DNA of 50,650 nucleotides from Chrysophaeum taylorii (Eukaryota; Sar; Pelagophyceae; Pelagomonadales; Pelagomonadaceae). The stretch is taken from the NCBI GenBank assembly GCA_029834535.1, contig JAQMWT010000063.1, positions 77,501-128,150 on the forward strand, in the 5' to 3' direction. Position numbers and translations under genes: made by a program. The notes beneath the pieces are model-generated. The model saw nothing but the letters and a program-made list of their open reading frames with translations. It was not told where the DNA came from and did no database searches. This document shows positions 1 to 9,969 of the stretch, one piece after another; within the stretch, counting starts at the first letter, position 1, and each line of letters opens with the position of its first letter.

Positions 1-589
1 GATCGTGTCGTTGTCACCGAGGCTCCTCCAACCTGTATCCCTTAAGGCCCGCCTACGCCAAACGATCAACAAGAGCCAGGGCCAGACGCCCCGCGAGGTC
101 GGCGTCCTCTTGCCCACAAGCCCGTCTTCTGTCACGTCCAGTTCTACGTGGCTCTCTGTCGATCGGCAACCACGAGAATATGCTCTTCCGAGTCGACGAC
201 TCCACCCTACCCCACACGTGCTGCGCAATACCGATAAGCCCCCTCCCGGCGTCTACACGCGCACTATAAGTGAACTTACTGGGACCACGTGAACTTACTG
301 GGGTTTGAGATTGGGACTATGTGAATATAGTGACCAGGTGAGCTTACTGAGACCAGGTGAACTTACTGGGGTTTTTAGAGTAAAGGGTTTTTAGAGTAAA
401 CTCAAAGGTTATCGACGTGTGCGGATCAAAGCAGCTTAGATTGGCGGAGGCGAGAACGACGAGCTCAAAGGAGTTGGTGCGAGCTAGGTGAACTTACTGA
501 CCAGGTGAACTCATATGAAACTTACTGGGACCAGGTGAACTTACTGGGGTTAGAGATTGGGACTAGGTGAACTTACTGGCCTGCACTTG
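1..589 (+). mobile_element. Helitron-like element, 3' end (copy 1), with Pif1-type helicase C-terminus
   Basis: The first 290 bases encode, with indels, the C-terminal part of a Pif1/Helitron-type helicase. The TINKSQGQTPREVGVLLP block (the conserved INKSQGQT motif of this superfamily) is followed, after a frameshift, by a region matching LYVALCRS and CCAIPI in the copies at 30731-31757 and 32523-33508. The frame closes near 275. About 300 bases follow, made of a repeated module around GTGAACTTACTGGGACC, ending in CCTGCACTTG. The same terminus ends the other two copies and is followed by T each time, while the outside DNA is unrelated, so 589 is the element boundary. The 5' part lies outside the window. 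It is non-functional here because the helicase frame is broken by a 2-base insertion near 113. Confidence 0.72.
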
Positions 590-714
590 TAGTAGTATAG
601 TAAAGAGTTGCTGCAGCCAGAACCACCCCCCCCCACCCTTGGTCGAGATATGGTGTCGCGGAGATAGATGTTGAAGGTAGATAAAAAAAAACCCTGCCCC
701 AGGAGCAGTTGCGA

Positions 715-722
715 TTAGGGTT
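715..722 (+). promoter_or_regulatory. Telo-box-like TTAGGGTT upstream of the bZIP-like/PAS/TPR gene
   Basis: TTAGGGTT lies 16 bases before the ATG at 739. The 590-738 interval otherwise holds short C-rich and A-rich tracts and no gene. The same heptamer core lies just upstream of several other starts here. A regulatory role is inferred from recurrence, not shown. Confidence 0.4.
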
Positions 723-738
723 GAAGCAAGAAGGAGAG

Positions 739-2516
739 ATGGCGGCAGAGGTGATGAACGAGCGGCAGAGGGAGCAGGCGAGGGTACACGCGCGGTTCAC
801 GCGGCAAAGGAAGCAGGAGCTGATCGATAAGCTGCAGTCGCAGTATACGGAATTGCTAAATCATCAGCTCAAGAACGAATTGAAAGCGCATGAGCATTCG
901 ACGCAGTCGAAGCTTCTCAAGCAGAAGGTTGTCCAACTTTTGGATTTGTGGTCCGACGAGCCCAAGGCCGTGGATTCGGAGGTCGAGAGCTTGTTGGACC
1001 CCCAGATCCGAGCCTTTTTACCTTCGGAGGAGGACGAAGAGACTTTGACGGGGATCGAAGAGGTTTTGAAAGGACTGTCGCTCGATCATCGACTCGGACT
1101 CCCCGAGCTCCGGTTCGCCGTGGAGGTGTCGGTGGACTCGATGTTCACGGGATCCAGGGCAGCGATGGCGCCCTTCTGGTACAAGTCGTACAATGCGTTA
1201 GAGTGCGGCGCGAGCAGGGAAGTCAGGTTGCGCGCGGTCGCTTACTGCGAGTTCTCGAAAGAGATGATTTCTGGCGCTAAAGTGGTTTACGACCGCGCGG
1301 CGTGGTCGCGGGAAGTTGCCGAGGCCTTTACCTGGGACCTCCCCAAAATTCCGGGGTCGATATTTCCGCAGAACCTCAATCAAGCGTACGCTGCGATGGC
1401 GTCCGCCGACAAACCGATGATCTTGACGACTCTCGCTCCGCCGCGCGAGATAGTTCGCGTAACCGAACGATACTGCAGGCTGACGGGGTATCATCCCCGC
1501 GAGGTCCTTGGGAACGCTTTGATGTGGCTGGACCCTCCCGACGACCAGCGATCGCGGCTGGCGGAATTGGTGTCTGACCTCAGGAGAGGCACGCCGCTGG
1601 AAGCGATGATGGTGCATCCCACCAACGTGTCGTCTACCAAATCGGGGACCGACGCGGTGAGCGGGATCTACACGTTCACCCAAGCCTACCCCCTCAAGCA
1701 CGAAACCAACGGCTCCTCTTCCTCCAAGTTCACGCACTGTTTGTGGGTCTTGAAGGACCCGCCGGTGCAACCGGTGGTACCGTGCGTGAGGAGTCTCTTC
1801 GAGCTGAGCGTTCGGATCGCGACCGCGATGCGTCAGCAACCTCCCGCGCCCTACGCCGACCAGATCTTCCGTCTTCTCGACTCGATGCTCGTCCAGATCG
1901 ACGGAGATCAGGAATCCACGGAAAGGCATTGCGTGCTCACGATGTGGGAACTCTACCGGAAAACAAGGGAGCTCCTTCACTCGGAAACTTGTGCCGATCC
2001 CGTAGCAAAAGTTCTGGGTGGTCTGTGGTCGAAATTCTTCGCTCAAGTGCGCGCGGCGGGCGCGGACGAGCCCTTCGCCTCGTTCATCGAGCGCGCCAAG
2101 TACTTCTCGACGCGCGACGAGGCCGCGTCTTTTATACTAAGGCGCTTCGCTTCTCTGGCCTTGAACTTCCACCGCGACTGGGTCTCGGGCGGCACGATCA
2201 ACGACAGCGTCCCCGACGACAAGAAGGGCGAGGTCGAGAGGGCTGTTGCGGTGTATTCCAAAGTCATCGAGACCTGGCCCCAGTACGGCCAAGCCTGGAA
2301 CCGCCGGGCTAGAGCCTACTTCCTCCTCGGCGACTACGATCGCGCCGCCGACGACCTCGCAGAAGCCCTGAAACTCCAGCCCAACAACTCCTCGGCCTGG
2401 GTCGGCCGCATGCTCGTCAACATGAAACTCCAACACTACGCCTCGGCCCTCGAAGCCTACAAGCACGCGATCAAACTCAACCCCGCCCTCGCCCAAAAAG
2501 AAGACCAAGCTACTAC

Positions 2517-2547
<31 letters not shown>

Positions 2548-2550
2548 TAG
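739..2550 (+). CDS. bZIP-like / PAS / TPR protein, putative sensory transcription regulator
   Basis: The first ATG of the frame is at 739; upstream codons lack an ATG, so this start gives 603 residues. Residues about 8-60 form a basic stretch then a helical segment: ARVHARFTRQRK aligns with the bZIP basic region, but the usually invariant Asn is Ala. Residues about 224-340 look like a PAS fold (IVRVTERYCRLTGYHPREVLG) without the NCRFLQ-type Cys motif of LOV domains. Residues about 500-588 carry TPR helices (AWNRRARAYFLLGDYDRAADDL). The segment near residues 100-200 may be an NTF2/SnoaL-like fold (weak). bZIP-PAS proteins are known in stramenopile algae; an added TPR tail is unusual. Likely nuclear if the basic region binds DNA. 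The protein ends in an Ala run encoded by GCT repeats. Its stop overlaps that of the convergent AlkB-like gene. Confidence 0.85.
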
Positions 2551-3176
2551 AGATACCTAATTGTGAGGGTGAGCCTGTCCTCGATCGACGGCAGGACCTC
2601 GTGTTTCACGTCCCACCTCGCTCTTCCCTTGAGAACGTAAATATCGCCGGGTCCTACTCCAAATTCGACGTTCGCGACGCGCACCACCGCGCTCCCTCTC
2701 AACCCGAGCGTCGCGATCATCTCGGACCGCGGCAACGCGGCGTCGATGTGCGGCATGACGGCGGTCCCTCGTTCGAGAAACTGGACTTGTCCGAACCGGG
2801 GGGTTCCCCCGATTCTCAAGTCCACGCTCCTCCGCGGCCATCGCTCCGCCGGCACCCCGCCAAACACTTCCGTCGGAAAGGTGTCGTCGAAGTCGTCGCA
2901 CATCATCAGCGGCGCGAGCCGCCGCGCGCTGGACTCGTACGGACGGAGCTCGAGGTCTTCGAGCCGCGCGATCACCCCTCGTACTTCCCTTGCGGAGAAC
3001 CACTTCGCGGCCCCCCACAGACCCTCCAGGCTCGACCTTGTCCCCAGCACCCACCGCTCGCGCGCCGCGTCGCGGTACGAAAACTGCGGCGTGTCCCGCA
3101 GCGCGCCGCCCATGATCCCATTCTCCACCGCCTCGCGCACCGCCGACCCCAACCGATTCACCACGTACCGCCGCAT
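2547..3176 (-). CDS. AlkB-like 2-oxoglutarate/Fe(II) dioxygenase
   Basis: Predicted protein of 209 residues from the ATG at 3176; codons further upstream are in transposon-derived sequence, so the longer frame is unlikely. The C-terminal half has the AlkB/2OG-Fe(II) signature: HID at about residues 143-145 (iron ligands), a distal His near 192 in DVKHEV, and the R-x5-R pattern in DRLTLTIRYL that binds 2-oxoglutarate. GLRGSAVVRV and GPGDIYVLKGRARWDVKHEV are typical of the AlkB-like jelly roll. Family members demethylate nucleic acids or hydroxylate protein; the substrate cannot be read from sequence. Its TAA (2547-2549) overlaps the TAG (2548-2550) of the convergent gene, so the two mRNAs must overlap at their 3' ends. 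A decayed LINE fragment lies directly upstream. Confidence 0.83.
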
Positions 3177-3224
3177 TTCTTCAACTACGTGGATATGGAT
3201 ACATAACCGGACGTATCTGCTTGA

Positions 3225-3590
3225 CGACGACGACGACGACTCGAGTGTAGCGTCCTGCTGGGTGGGTTCCAGGGCTGCCCGAGGGAGGCGGCGACATGGA
3301 CATGACTGAGGGCACAGCGCGCGAGGCGACCCCCCACGGTCGGGTCGGGTCGGGTCGGGTGAATGCGGCGAAATTGGAAGACCGCCTTGGCCTCGGCGGT
3401 GATCCAAGTTGGCACAGCCGCGCGTTTACGAGACTTGTCCGGTGCCGCTGCTCGAGGGGGTGATGATGCCGCCGATCGACGGGTGGGAAGGGCCGCTGGC
3501 GGTACAGACCGAGGCCCGGAGGTGTTGGACGCACCAACAGCGGTTGCGGAAGACGAGTTCGTCAATAAAGGTGGCTGAGGAGCGATCCCA
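3225..3590 (-). mobile_element. Decayed 3' fragment of the non-LTR retrotransposon family
   Basis: Read on the minus strand, this matches the 3' coding part of the element at 12050-14642 with many gaps. Shared blocks include the GTCCTGCTGGG stretch near 3250 and the AGGCGGCGACATGG block near 3288; the order of blocks is the same as near 12250-12600. No intact frame remains. It supplies the apparent N-terminal extension of the AlkB-like frame, which argues for the downstream ATG of that gene. Confidence 0.6.
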
Positions 3591-3856
3591 TTTCCCCTCA
3601 AAGACTGCTCCGGTCGCCGACGGCTCGCAAGAGATGGTGTGTCGCTGCTCCAGGAGCAAGTTCACTTTCAGCAAGAACTTGGGAAAAATAAAACTCGCGT
3701 CGACGGCCGCGAGAAAGTCGTCGCACGAGAGGTCGCAAGAGAGCAGATTCGAGATTTAAGAGTGCAGAACGAGCGCGCGCATGGACGCGAAGCGGACCTA
3801 AACGAGTCGGAATCGGACCGACCAAGGGAACGAGCGGTTCTTCGAGAGGAAGGGCG
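3591..3856. other. Intergenic stretch, no recognised feature
   Basis: Short frames occur on both strands but none resembles a known protein. It separates the LINE fragment from the left direct repeat of the 7.9-kb segment. Confidence 0.4.
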
Positions 3857-4020
3857 CTAGAGAACAGTAAAATCACTGGTAGAGCACAGTGGTAGTGCTG
3901 CCTTTCGTCCTGTCCTCTAACGACACAAAGAACAGCACGGTGTACGACACAGCGATTTTGTGGTTGTAATGTGTGAGGTTATGGGGGGGGTTCCTAACCC
4001 CAAATGGAATTTTCTATCTC
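3857..4020. repeat. Left direct repeat bounding the 7.9-kb segment
   Basis: This 164-bp segment is repeated in the same orientation at 11590-11790. Both begin CTAGAGAACAG and end TTTTCTATCTC, and share CCTTTCGTCCTGTCCTCTAA and the block around ACACAGCGATTTTGTGG. The left copy is shorter by internal deletions. It may be an LTR relic, although the ends are not TG...CA, or one of two copies of a short repeat that happen to flank the region. Confidence 0.6.
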
Positions 4021-5710
4021 GACGCCCTCGCAGATTGAACTCTCGGTGATGAGCGAAATCTGGGACAAACAAAACACATGTCTGGCCAAGGACAAATGGA
4101 TGTCGAGTCATGAGGTGGCGTTGAAGGAAAGTGTGCGAAGTGCATGAAAGAGATAGAGGAAAACGAAACGCAGGTAGTAGGTGTGTGTGAGAAAGGAGAA
4201 AGAGCGGAAAGAGCGTGAACTCGAGTGTAGAATCGGTTGAGATGGGAAGCAAAAGGAAGAGGATATTGCAAGACGAGGCGGATGATCAAAGAATGGAAAT
4301 AGCATCGATCGTGAGTAAGAAGAAAAGTGGAGGAAGATGCTAGGTAGGCAAACGATGAAGTATGGCAAATTCTGTTGTGCGAGAGATCAGATCATCATCT
4401 TGCTCGGTGGCTAATGATATAGGGGACGGTGTGTGTGCCGGTGGATAAATCCGAAGTGGCTGGGGGAGCGTCTGAGTAGAGCGGGTGGTCTAACGAATAA
4501 TAACAGGAGGGATCATGGGTCAGGCAGTCGGGAATTGTGCAGCAGACCAATGGTTGATCGAAAGGCGAATAGTGAAAGTGATCGTAGGGATGTGATTCTA
4601 TCGTGACTATAGTTTTGCTCGTAAAGATTTGACGATATGACGGAGCGCCAGCGTGATCCCATGAAGAGATATGACCATTTAACCAAATCGGTTTCGACAT
4701 GGTAAGGTAATCGTCGTAATGAGAGCGAGTAAGGCGGAGCTGTTTCTGGAAGATGAGGGAACCAGAATTGCCTGTCACATACGTGTCAGAGCTGTCGTCC
4801 CGAGTGTAGCGTGGGACAGCTGAAGCTAGGCGATGAGCGTCTAAAATGATGTGGGTGTAATCGTAGTGCGATGGTGATATCTTTATAAAGTTGTCTGGGG
4901 TTGGCCATAAATATGAAAACTCTAAATTTGCTGTAGGTTTTTGGGTTCGTAGTCACGTGTAAGTCGTCGCCGCCAGTGGCTATCATCATCGAAAGATGAT
5001 TGGGCGGAGACTGAGGTTTGCGAGTGTATCGAGTATGATGGTGGATACAGGCGTGTGTCCTGTGCTGACGAGTCGGTGCCCTGTGCAGAAAATGCAGAAG
5101 AGTCGGGCGACAGAAGAGAATGCCTCAAGGCGATGGACTGCTTGAAGATAGTGTCCGTGCCAGGGGGAGAGTTGACTTCGAAGGTATGGTCAAAGTCGCA
5201 TCGTGCGTGTACTATGCTGCAAAGTAATCCTGAACTGTGACAATCGAACTGATCCATTCATTTCATGTCCGGAGTCGTTTTCATCAGAATCAAACGAAGC
5301 GTTTTCACCAGAATCAAACTTCCCTTGATGTACAAGCGCGAGAGAGCGTCGTGCATCGCTGGTGAATCGTGCAGTGACTGAAAGGGGAGACGTTCGACAG
5401 AAGGGTGTTGTCGATATGCGAGAGCTGTACAGTATACAACGTGTATGTTTCAAGAGAGGATTGATCTGTAGACGTCCGAAGAATGAACATGATGTGAGGT
5501 CCTGTCCATAATGCGAGAACTGTCCGGCAATGAGTCATGCGAGACTGTGGCTAGCAGCGAGTGTGTGGGAATGAAGAAGTGGCAGTTAACTTCCCTTGAT
5601 TCGTAACACAACTGGGTGAGGCTAGCGGCGCTCTGCAGTGAGATACGGTGGAATGCTTAGAGCAGAGCGCGTGTCCAACCTGTGGAGATTGGGAGTTATC
5701 CTCGCGGGTG

Positions 5711-8296
5711 CTACGGAAAGCGAGCGTCGACTGGGTGCGAAACGCAATGGCGGCTGTTGGGCTCAGAGTTCTGCAAGATGGAACCTGCAGTGCGAACGGA
5801 GAGGAGCGAACCGAGTGCATCATAAGAGCGTAATACGCGAGTGTAGTCTGAGCTGTGTCCGAAGCATGAGTCCGATAACAATGTCGACAGATGCGAGATA
5901 TGATCAGAACTGGACGAGGATTTCAGGTGAAGTTGTGTTGTAGCCGAACCATAGTGGTGCAGAGCTTCAACGTCAAGCATAGTGCTGGGAGGGACGTGAA
6001 AAGAGGTGAGCAAAGGACTCTGCGTGCGGCTATCTTTTGGTGGCGGGCATTTATTGCGCGAGACTAGCGATAACTGCGACGTGTGGCGTTGGCGTGATAG
6101 AACTTCGTTTGCATATGGCAGCATGCTGGATAAAATCGAGCGAGGGTGGAATGTTGAAACTTGAGAGGTGTGACCTGCGAGAGACTGACGGAGGAGCGTG
6201 GGAGGCTCTGAATTGCATTGATGACGGAACTTAGTGTCATCACAAATCGTCGGGGATTTGATCGTCGGGAGTCGCGTTGAAGCGGGGAGGAACGACGAAT
6301 ACTCATCAGGTCTTGGCGTGTGACGGAGGTCCTTAGAAAGAGGGACTTCGGTACGTGCCTTGAATTGTGTTCCGATGTAGCCAGAGTAGCCATAGGAGGC
6401 ATGACTGATACGAATGGAAACGAATCTTGTCGTCAGTGGGAGACTAATGCGCCCTCGTAATTCGAACTGGGTGAAATCTTCGAATTGCCGGTGAGACCGA
6501 GAGACCATGATTGCGAAACGAGCGCAGAGCCGGGCGGCGGTCGGAGGAGGCGCTTCAGCGATGGCTGAGACGACAGTGTTCTGCGTATTTTGAATCAAAA
6601 GGTGTTTGGGCATCGTACTGTGCGACAAGCGAGCGTGCGTCTCAGTTGACTGTGGGTGTACCATGGGTATGGCGCAATGTTTGTAGTCTAAACAGAGAGG
6701 GGCAGTGAGCGTGCCATCGCGAGTGCATTGTAGCCTGTGCGGTGTCTGGGCTTTAATCGGAATATGACATATGACGTCATACAAAGCGATGGGAGCTGAA
6801 TCAGACGTGGTGGGACTGGCTAGTAGTGCCGGGAACAGCATGTCGGGGGTAGCGCTCAGAGATGAGGGTGGAACGCAGTCCACTTCTATCTTGGTTGCCG
6901 TGTGTCGCGGTACTATGAGCGTAAACAAATGACATGAAGTAAATGCTTGTGTCCCAAACGAGAATGCGGTTATAGTCGCATGGGAAGGTTGCATTTTGTC
7001 TCTGCTGCAGTCAAAAGCTTTGGAGGAAACCAATGGAGAAACCGCGAGCACATGGGTGGCGTCTGGTGGCCAAAGTTCCTGTGGGAGTGGTTGAGGTGAC
7101 TCCAGAGTAGGATTCCTTCTTGGGTATGACTCAGGCGTTGCGATGAGTACATGCTCGAGATCATAGTCGTCCAATAGATGACCTGAGGTGATCGCGAATG
7201 AGCGATACGTCGACCTGGTGTCAGGGGAGACCGAGGTGGTGCAGTAACCTGACTGGCTGAGGTAGCCGTGCTGGTAAGATTCCAGCAGGTGCGCATAACT
7301 CTGCAGAGTGCTAACATTGGCTTGTGCCTGATCTGCAGTCGTGCAGGGAGGCGAGATCGTCTGTGCTAATACGTATCGCAGTGACAGGGAAGGGTCAGGT
7401 GCCTGGGGGGCTGAGAGGCGGCCTTTGTCTTCCTGAGGCCAAGGGAACAAGCAAAGCTGTAGCTTCCTCTCGTCGTGATCGGATAGGCGCAACGAGCTTG
7501 TGCGCATGATCGTGGTGCGCTTACCTGTGTCTTCATGATGTACCTTTGTGTCCTGTGGTGGTGCTTCTGCGAGCGGGACATATCTTAAGGATTGGTCCAT
7601 CGGATGGGGTGCATCAGTTATGGATGAGACAGGAGCCAGTAGCAGTGCAAGGTCAGGTGACAGAACGTTTGCGTGGTCGAGTAATTGAGCGTTGGACCTG
7701 AGCATCGTCTGCATAGTCTGGAACCGTGCTGTGCAGTTGGTTTGGGTTGTCTCGTCTGCTACATCAATGAGTTGGCTGGTGTAGCTGGCCGTTGTGGTCT
7801 TATCTTTCGTCTTGTCGTCCAATAGAGACTGCGAGATAGTACTGGTTGCTATGTTCGAGACTTTAAGTAGCTGTTGAGCAGCTGTTGAGAGTTGAGTGCT
7901 TTCTTGTCTGGCAGTTTCTGTTGCTTTGGAGTTCCAGAGACATGATTGCGCAGCTTCATACGTCTTGGCATTTGGGATTACCATAAAGTAACTCGTAAGT
8001 TCAAAGTCGGGCGTCGGAAAATGCATCGAAAGACCTGTGAGGTCACCGATTGAAATGCGCCCTCGTAAGGCGTGCGCGACGTGGTGCGGGCGCGAGCGAC
8101 TTATGTTGGTGATCTGAAGGTCGTGAGATACGTTGCGGCGCGGAGTGTTGGTGGAAATGACGAGTGTTGTGGTGTTAGAGGCGGTGACGCGGAGAGCATC
8201 AAAAAGCGTGTCGTGCTCCAAGAGCAAAAGCGCGTGATGCGGGTGGTCCGAAGTCAGTGCCAAAAGGAGTGTGGCTCGCGGCTGACCTGTCTGCAA
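5711..8296 (-). CDS. Anonymous long ORF3 of the 7.9-kb segment
   Basis: An uninterrupted frame of 861 codons, striking in DNA of moderate GC content, again with no ATG at the upstream edge and about 43 nt of overlap with ORF2 (-1 relation). The product is Ser/Thr/Pro/His rich. Two segments about 550 residues apart share LRGRIS (ALRGRISIGD and FELRGRISLP), possibly a duplicated domain. A Gln/Thr/Ala-rich helical stretch follows the first. No polymerase, protease, integrase or capsid signature is recognised. The length speaks for selection or for recent origin; I cannot assign a function. Confidence 0.45.
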   Translation of the reverse strand: MQTGQPRATLLLALTSDHPHHALLLLEHDTLFDALRVTASNTTTLVISTNTPRRNVSHDLQITNISRSRPHHVAHALRGRISIGDLTGLSMHFPTPDFELTSYFMVIPNAKTYEAAQSCLWNSKATETARQESTQLSTAAQQLLKVSNIATSTISQSLLDDKTKDKTTTASYTSQLIDVADETTQTNCTARFQTMQTMLRSNAQLLDHANVLSPDLALLLAPVSSITDAPHPMDQSLRYVPLAEAPPQDTKVHHEDTGKRTTIMRTSSLRLSDHDERKLQLCLFPWPQEDKGRLSAPQAPDPSLSLRYVLAQTISPPCTTADQAQANVSTLQSYAHLLESYQHGYLSQSGYCTTSVSPDTRSTYRSFAITSGHLLDDYDLEHVLIATPESYPRRNPTLESPQPLPQELWPPDATHVLAVSPLVSSKAFDCSRDKMQPSHATITAFSFGTQAFTSCHLFTLIVPRHTATKIEVDCVPPSSLSATPDMLFPALLASPTTSDSAPIALYDVICHIPIKAQTPHRLQCTRDGTLTAPLCLDYKHCAIPMVHPQSTETHARLSHSTMPKHLLIQNTQNTVVSAIAEAPPPTAARLCARFAIMVSRSHRQFEDFTQFELRGRISLPLTTRFVSIRISHASYGYSGYIGTQFKARTEVPLSKDLRHTPRPDEYSSFLPASTRLPTIKSPTICDDTKFRHQCNSEPPTLLRQSLAGHTSQVSTFHPRSILSSMLPYANEVLSRQRHTSQLSLVSRNKCPPPKDSRTQSPLLTSFHVPPSTMLDVEALHHYGSATTQLHLKSSSSSDHISHLSTLLSDSCFGHSSDYTRVLRSYDALGSLLSVRTAGSILQNSEPNSRHCVSHPVDARFP

Positions 8297-9969
8297 GGTA
8301 GGGCAGATGGGCGCGTGAGCTGAGATCCCGTGGTGGAGAGTATCCGGCCTGAAATGCTTGGGGTCCAGTTAGGGAATTCGAAAAGAGGTGTCGCCGAAGG
8401 AGAGTGCAGTAGAACCAAGGGCGATGTAAAGGTCAGTCCTGCTGGGTGCATCCTCAACAGCGGAGATATGCTGGGACCAGAGCGGTGAGTGCCGTAGTGA
8501 CCAGGGTTGCCCTTAGGCGTGTAGAGCATTCGAAGGTGCGGGCATGGGACATGCGTCCTCAAATGAGGAGTGAAATGCTGAGCGATAAGACGCTTTCGAG
8601 GGAGGCAACGTACGTGACTTGGGTGCATGTTTGTGGTGGAGCCGGCAGCTGGCGTTGAACGTTTGACGTGCGTTCCAGTGATGCAAAAATGCTTACAGAA
8701 GTGGTTTGTTTGGAGCGCGTCTGTGCATAGTGTGCGGAGAATGTTTCCTGGGAGCGCAACGTCGATTTTCCGGAGGCAGCGCAAGCGTGTGGCGTCCAGA
8801 AGAGAGCTATGCAAGGGAACATACAGGACCGAAGTGGTCGCAATGGAATCGTGCATAGCTTGCGGCTGATCGGGTCGTTCGGAACTCTCGAAATCTGTGT
8901 CTGTTACTGCGGCCATGGGGAAAGCTTTCCAGAGGCTTGGTCGCGGTGAGACATAAGGATCGGCAGCCGAAAGGATTACGTCCTCTGACCGAAAGTTGGG
9001 GAGCGGGTGATCAGGTGCTGCGACTGGTGCTCGTGCGAAGACTTCCATCAAATCGTTACATGGTGGTGGCAGATGGGTCCATGCAACCTGCTGAGCAGTT
9101 TCATCCAGTGCATCCGACCGAGAAGGTGGATGGCGGGTGCAGCAGCAAGCGCCGGTGAGCGGCAGTGCGCGCCTGTCTTCGAAGAGGGGAGGCGGCGAGG
9201 CGGAACCAGCTTCGAAGTGATCGGGAGCTGCTGATCGAGAGATATCGAAGAATAAGCCGGGAATGCCTTGTGAATCTGAGCTGATACCTGCAGGTGCGGT
9301 GAGTGCCTGCGAGTATGGTGACCGTGGGACCGTTGACAGCGTGTCTTGTCCTGGTGGATAATTCGGCATTGCGGGGTCATTGGTGGTGCTTGGATCAGGC
9401 GGCTGATCTGGAATGGTCGAGGAGACCATCTTCGAGACTAGCGAAGTGGGTCTTGCTACTTCGCTGTATGCATCATACCAGGGGACTGAATCAGAGGGGA
9501 TGTTGTCAGTGGCCTGCGGCTCTTGTGCCCGGGGCATATAATACGGCGGAGCCTTAGGTTCTTGGGTGTGGTTGCCATAGTCGATGTAGGCAAAATACTC
9601 CGGAACATCTCGAGGTGTGTTTTGTTCTTTGACTTGTCGAAAGTGGGAACGACGAGGTGGCTTGGTGTTTCTTCGACAAGATTGCTTCCTGGGCCGTTGT
9701 ACCCGAAGAGAGAAGAAGCCCTTATGCATGTCTTGGCAGCATGATGGTGAGCATGACCATCTGGCAAAGGGCTGTCTTTTTATAGTTCGGAACTTGTCGA
9801 CTCTTGATGTGGGTGGTCTTGACTCTTGGTGGGACTTTGCACGTGGTGATGATCGTCGCTGGTGGTAGGGGTACGGTCGCCGGTGTTGAGTGTACGCCCT
9901 TGCAACTCGGACGCGGGGATGTGGTCGAGTTGGAATGAACCAGATGGCTGATAAGGCGAGCGGGTGCAA
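8254..9969 (-). CDS. Anonymous ORF2 of the 7.9-kb segment
   Basis: A 571-codon open frame without an ATG at its upstream edge; it overlaps ORF1 by about 248 nt in the +1 frame relative to ORF1 and ORF3 by about 43 nt. Such an arrangement would need ribosomal frameshifting, splicing, or reflects indel decay. The product is rich in Pro, Ser, Thr and His, with a Cys/Arg/Lys-rich patch near its start (CSPSCCQDMHKGF), and shows no catalytic motif I know. The long overlap with ORF1 makes the upstream edge doubtful. Confidence 0.35.
   Translation of the reverse strand: MHPLALSAIWFIPTRPHPRVRVARAYTQHRRPYPYHQRRSSPRAKSHQESRPPTSRVDKFRTIKRQPFARWSCSPSCCQDMHKGFFSLRVQRPRKQSCRRNTKPPRRSHFRQVKEQNTPRDVPEYFAYIDYGNHTQEPKAPPYYMPRAQEPQATDNIPSDSVPWYDAYSEVARPTSLVSKMVSSTIPDQPPDPSTTNDPAMPNYPPGQDTLSTVPRSPYSQALTAPAGISSDSQGIPGLFFDISRSAAPDHFEAGSASPPPLFEDRRALPLTGACCCTRHPPSRSDALDETAQQVAWTHLPPPCNDLMEVFARAPVAAPDHPLPNFRSEDVILSAADPYVSPRPSLWKAFPMAAVTDTDFESSERPDQPQAMHDSIATTSVLYVPLHSSLLDATRLRCLRKIDVALPGNILRTLCTDALQTNHFCKHFCITGTHVKRSTPAAGSTTNMHPSHVRCLPRKRLIAQHFTPHLRTHVPCPHLRMLYTPKGNPGHYGTHRSGPSISPLLRMHPAGLTFTSPLVLLHSPSATPLFEFPNWTPSISGRILSTTGSQLTRPSALPCRQVSREPHSFWH

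Noticed and set aside
1198..2046. 282-codon minus-strand ORF opposite the PAS region
   Set aside because: It is a GC-rich shadow; the plus strand carries the recognisable domains.
3177..3407. N-terminal extension of the AlkB-like protein
   Set aside because: The added residues translate LINE-derived sequence and simple repeats (GGGTC, GAC runs); the ATG at 3176 gives a normal-length family member.
4395..5538. Several 60-130-codon minus-strand ORFs as separate genes
   Set aside because: No start context, no family similarity, Ser/His-rich composition like the larger unknown element; treated as part of that segment.
8254..8296. Functional ribosomal frameshift site between ORF2 and ORF3
   Set aside because: No clear slippery heptamer plus pseudoknot was found by eye; the overlap alone does not support a site.
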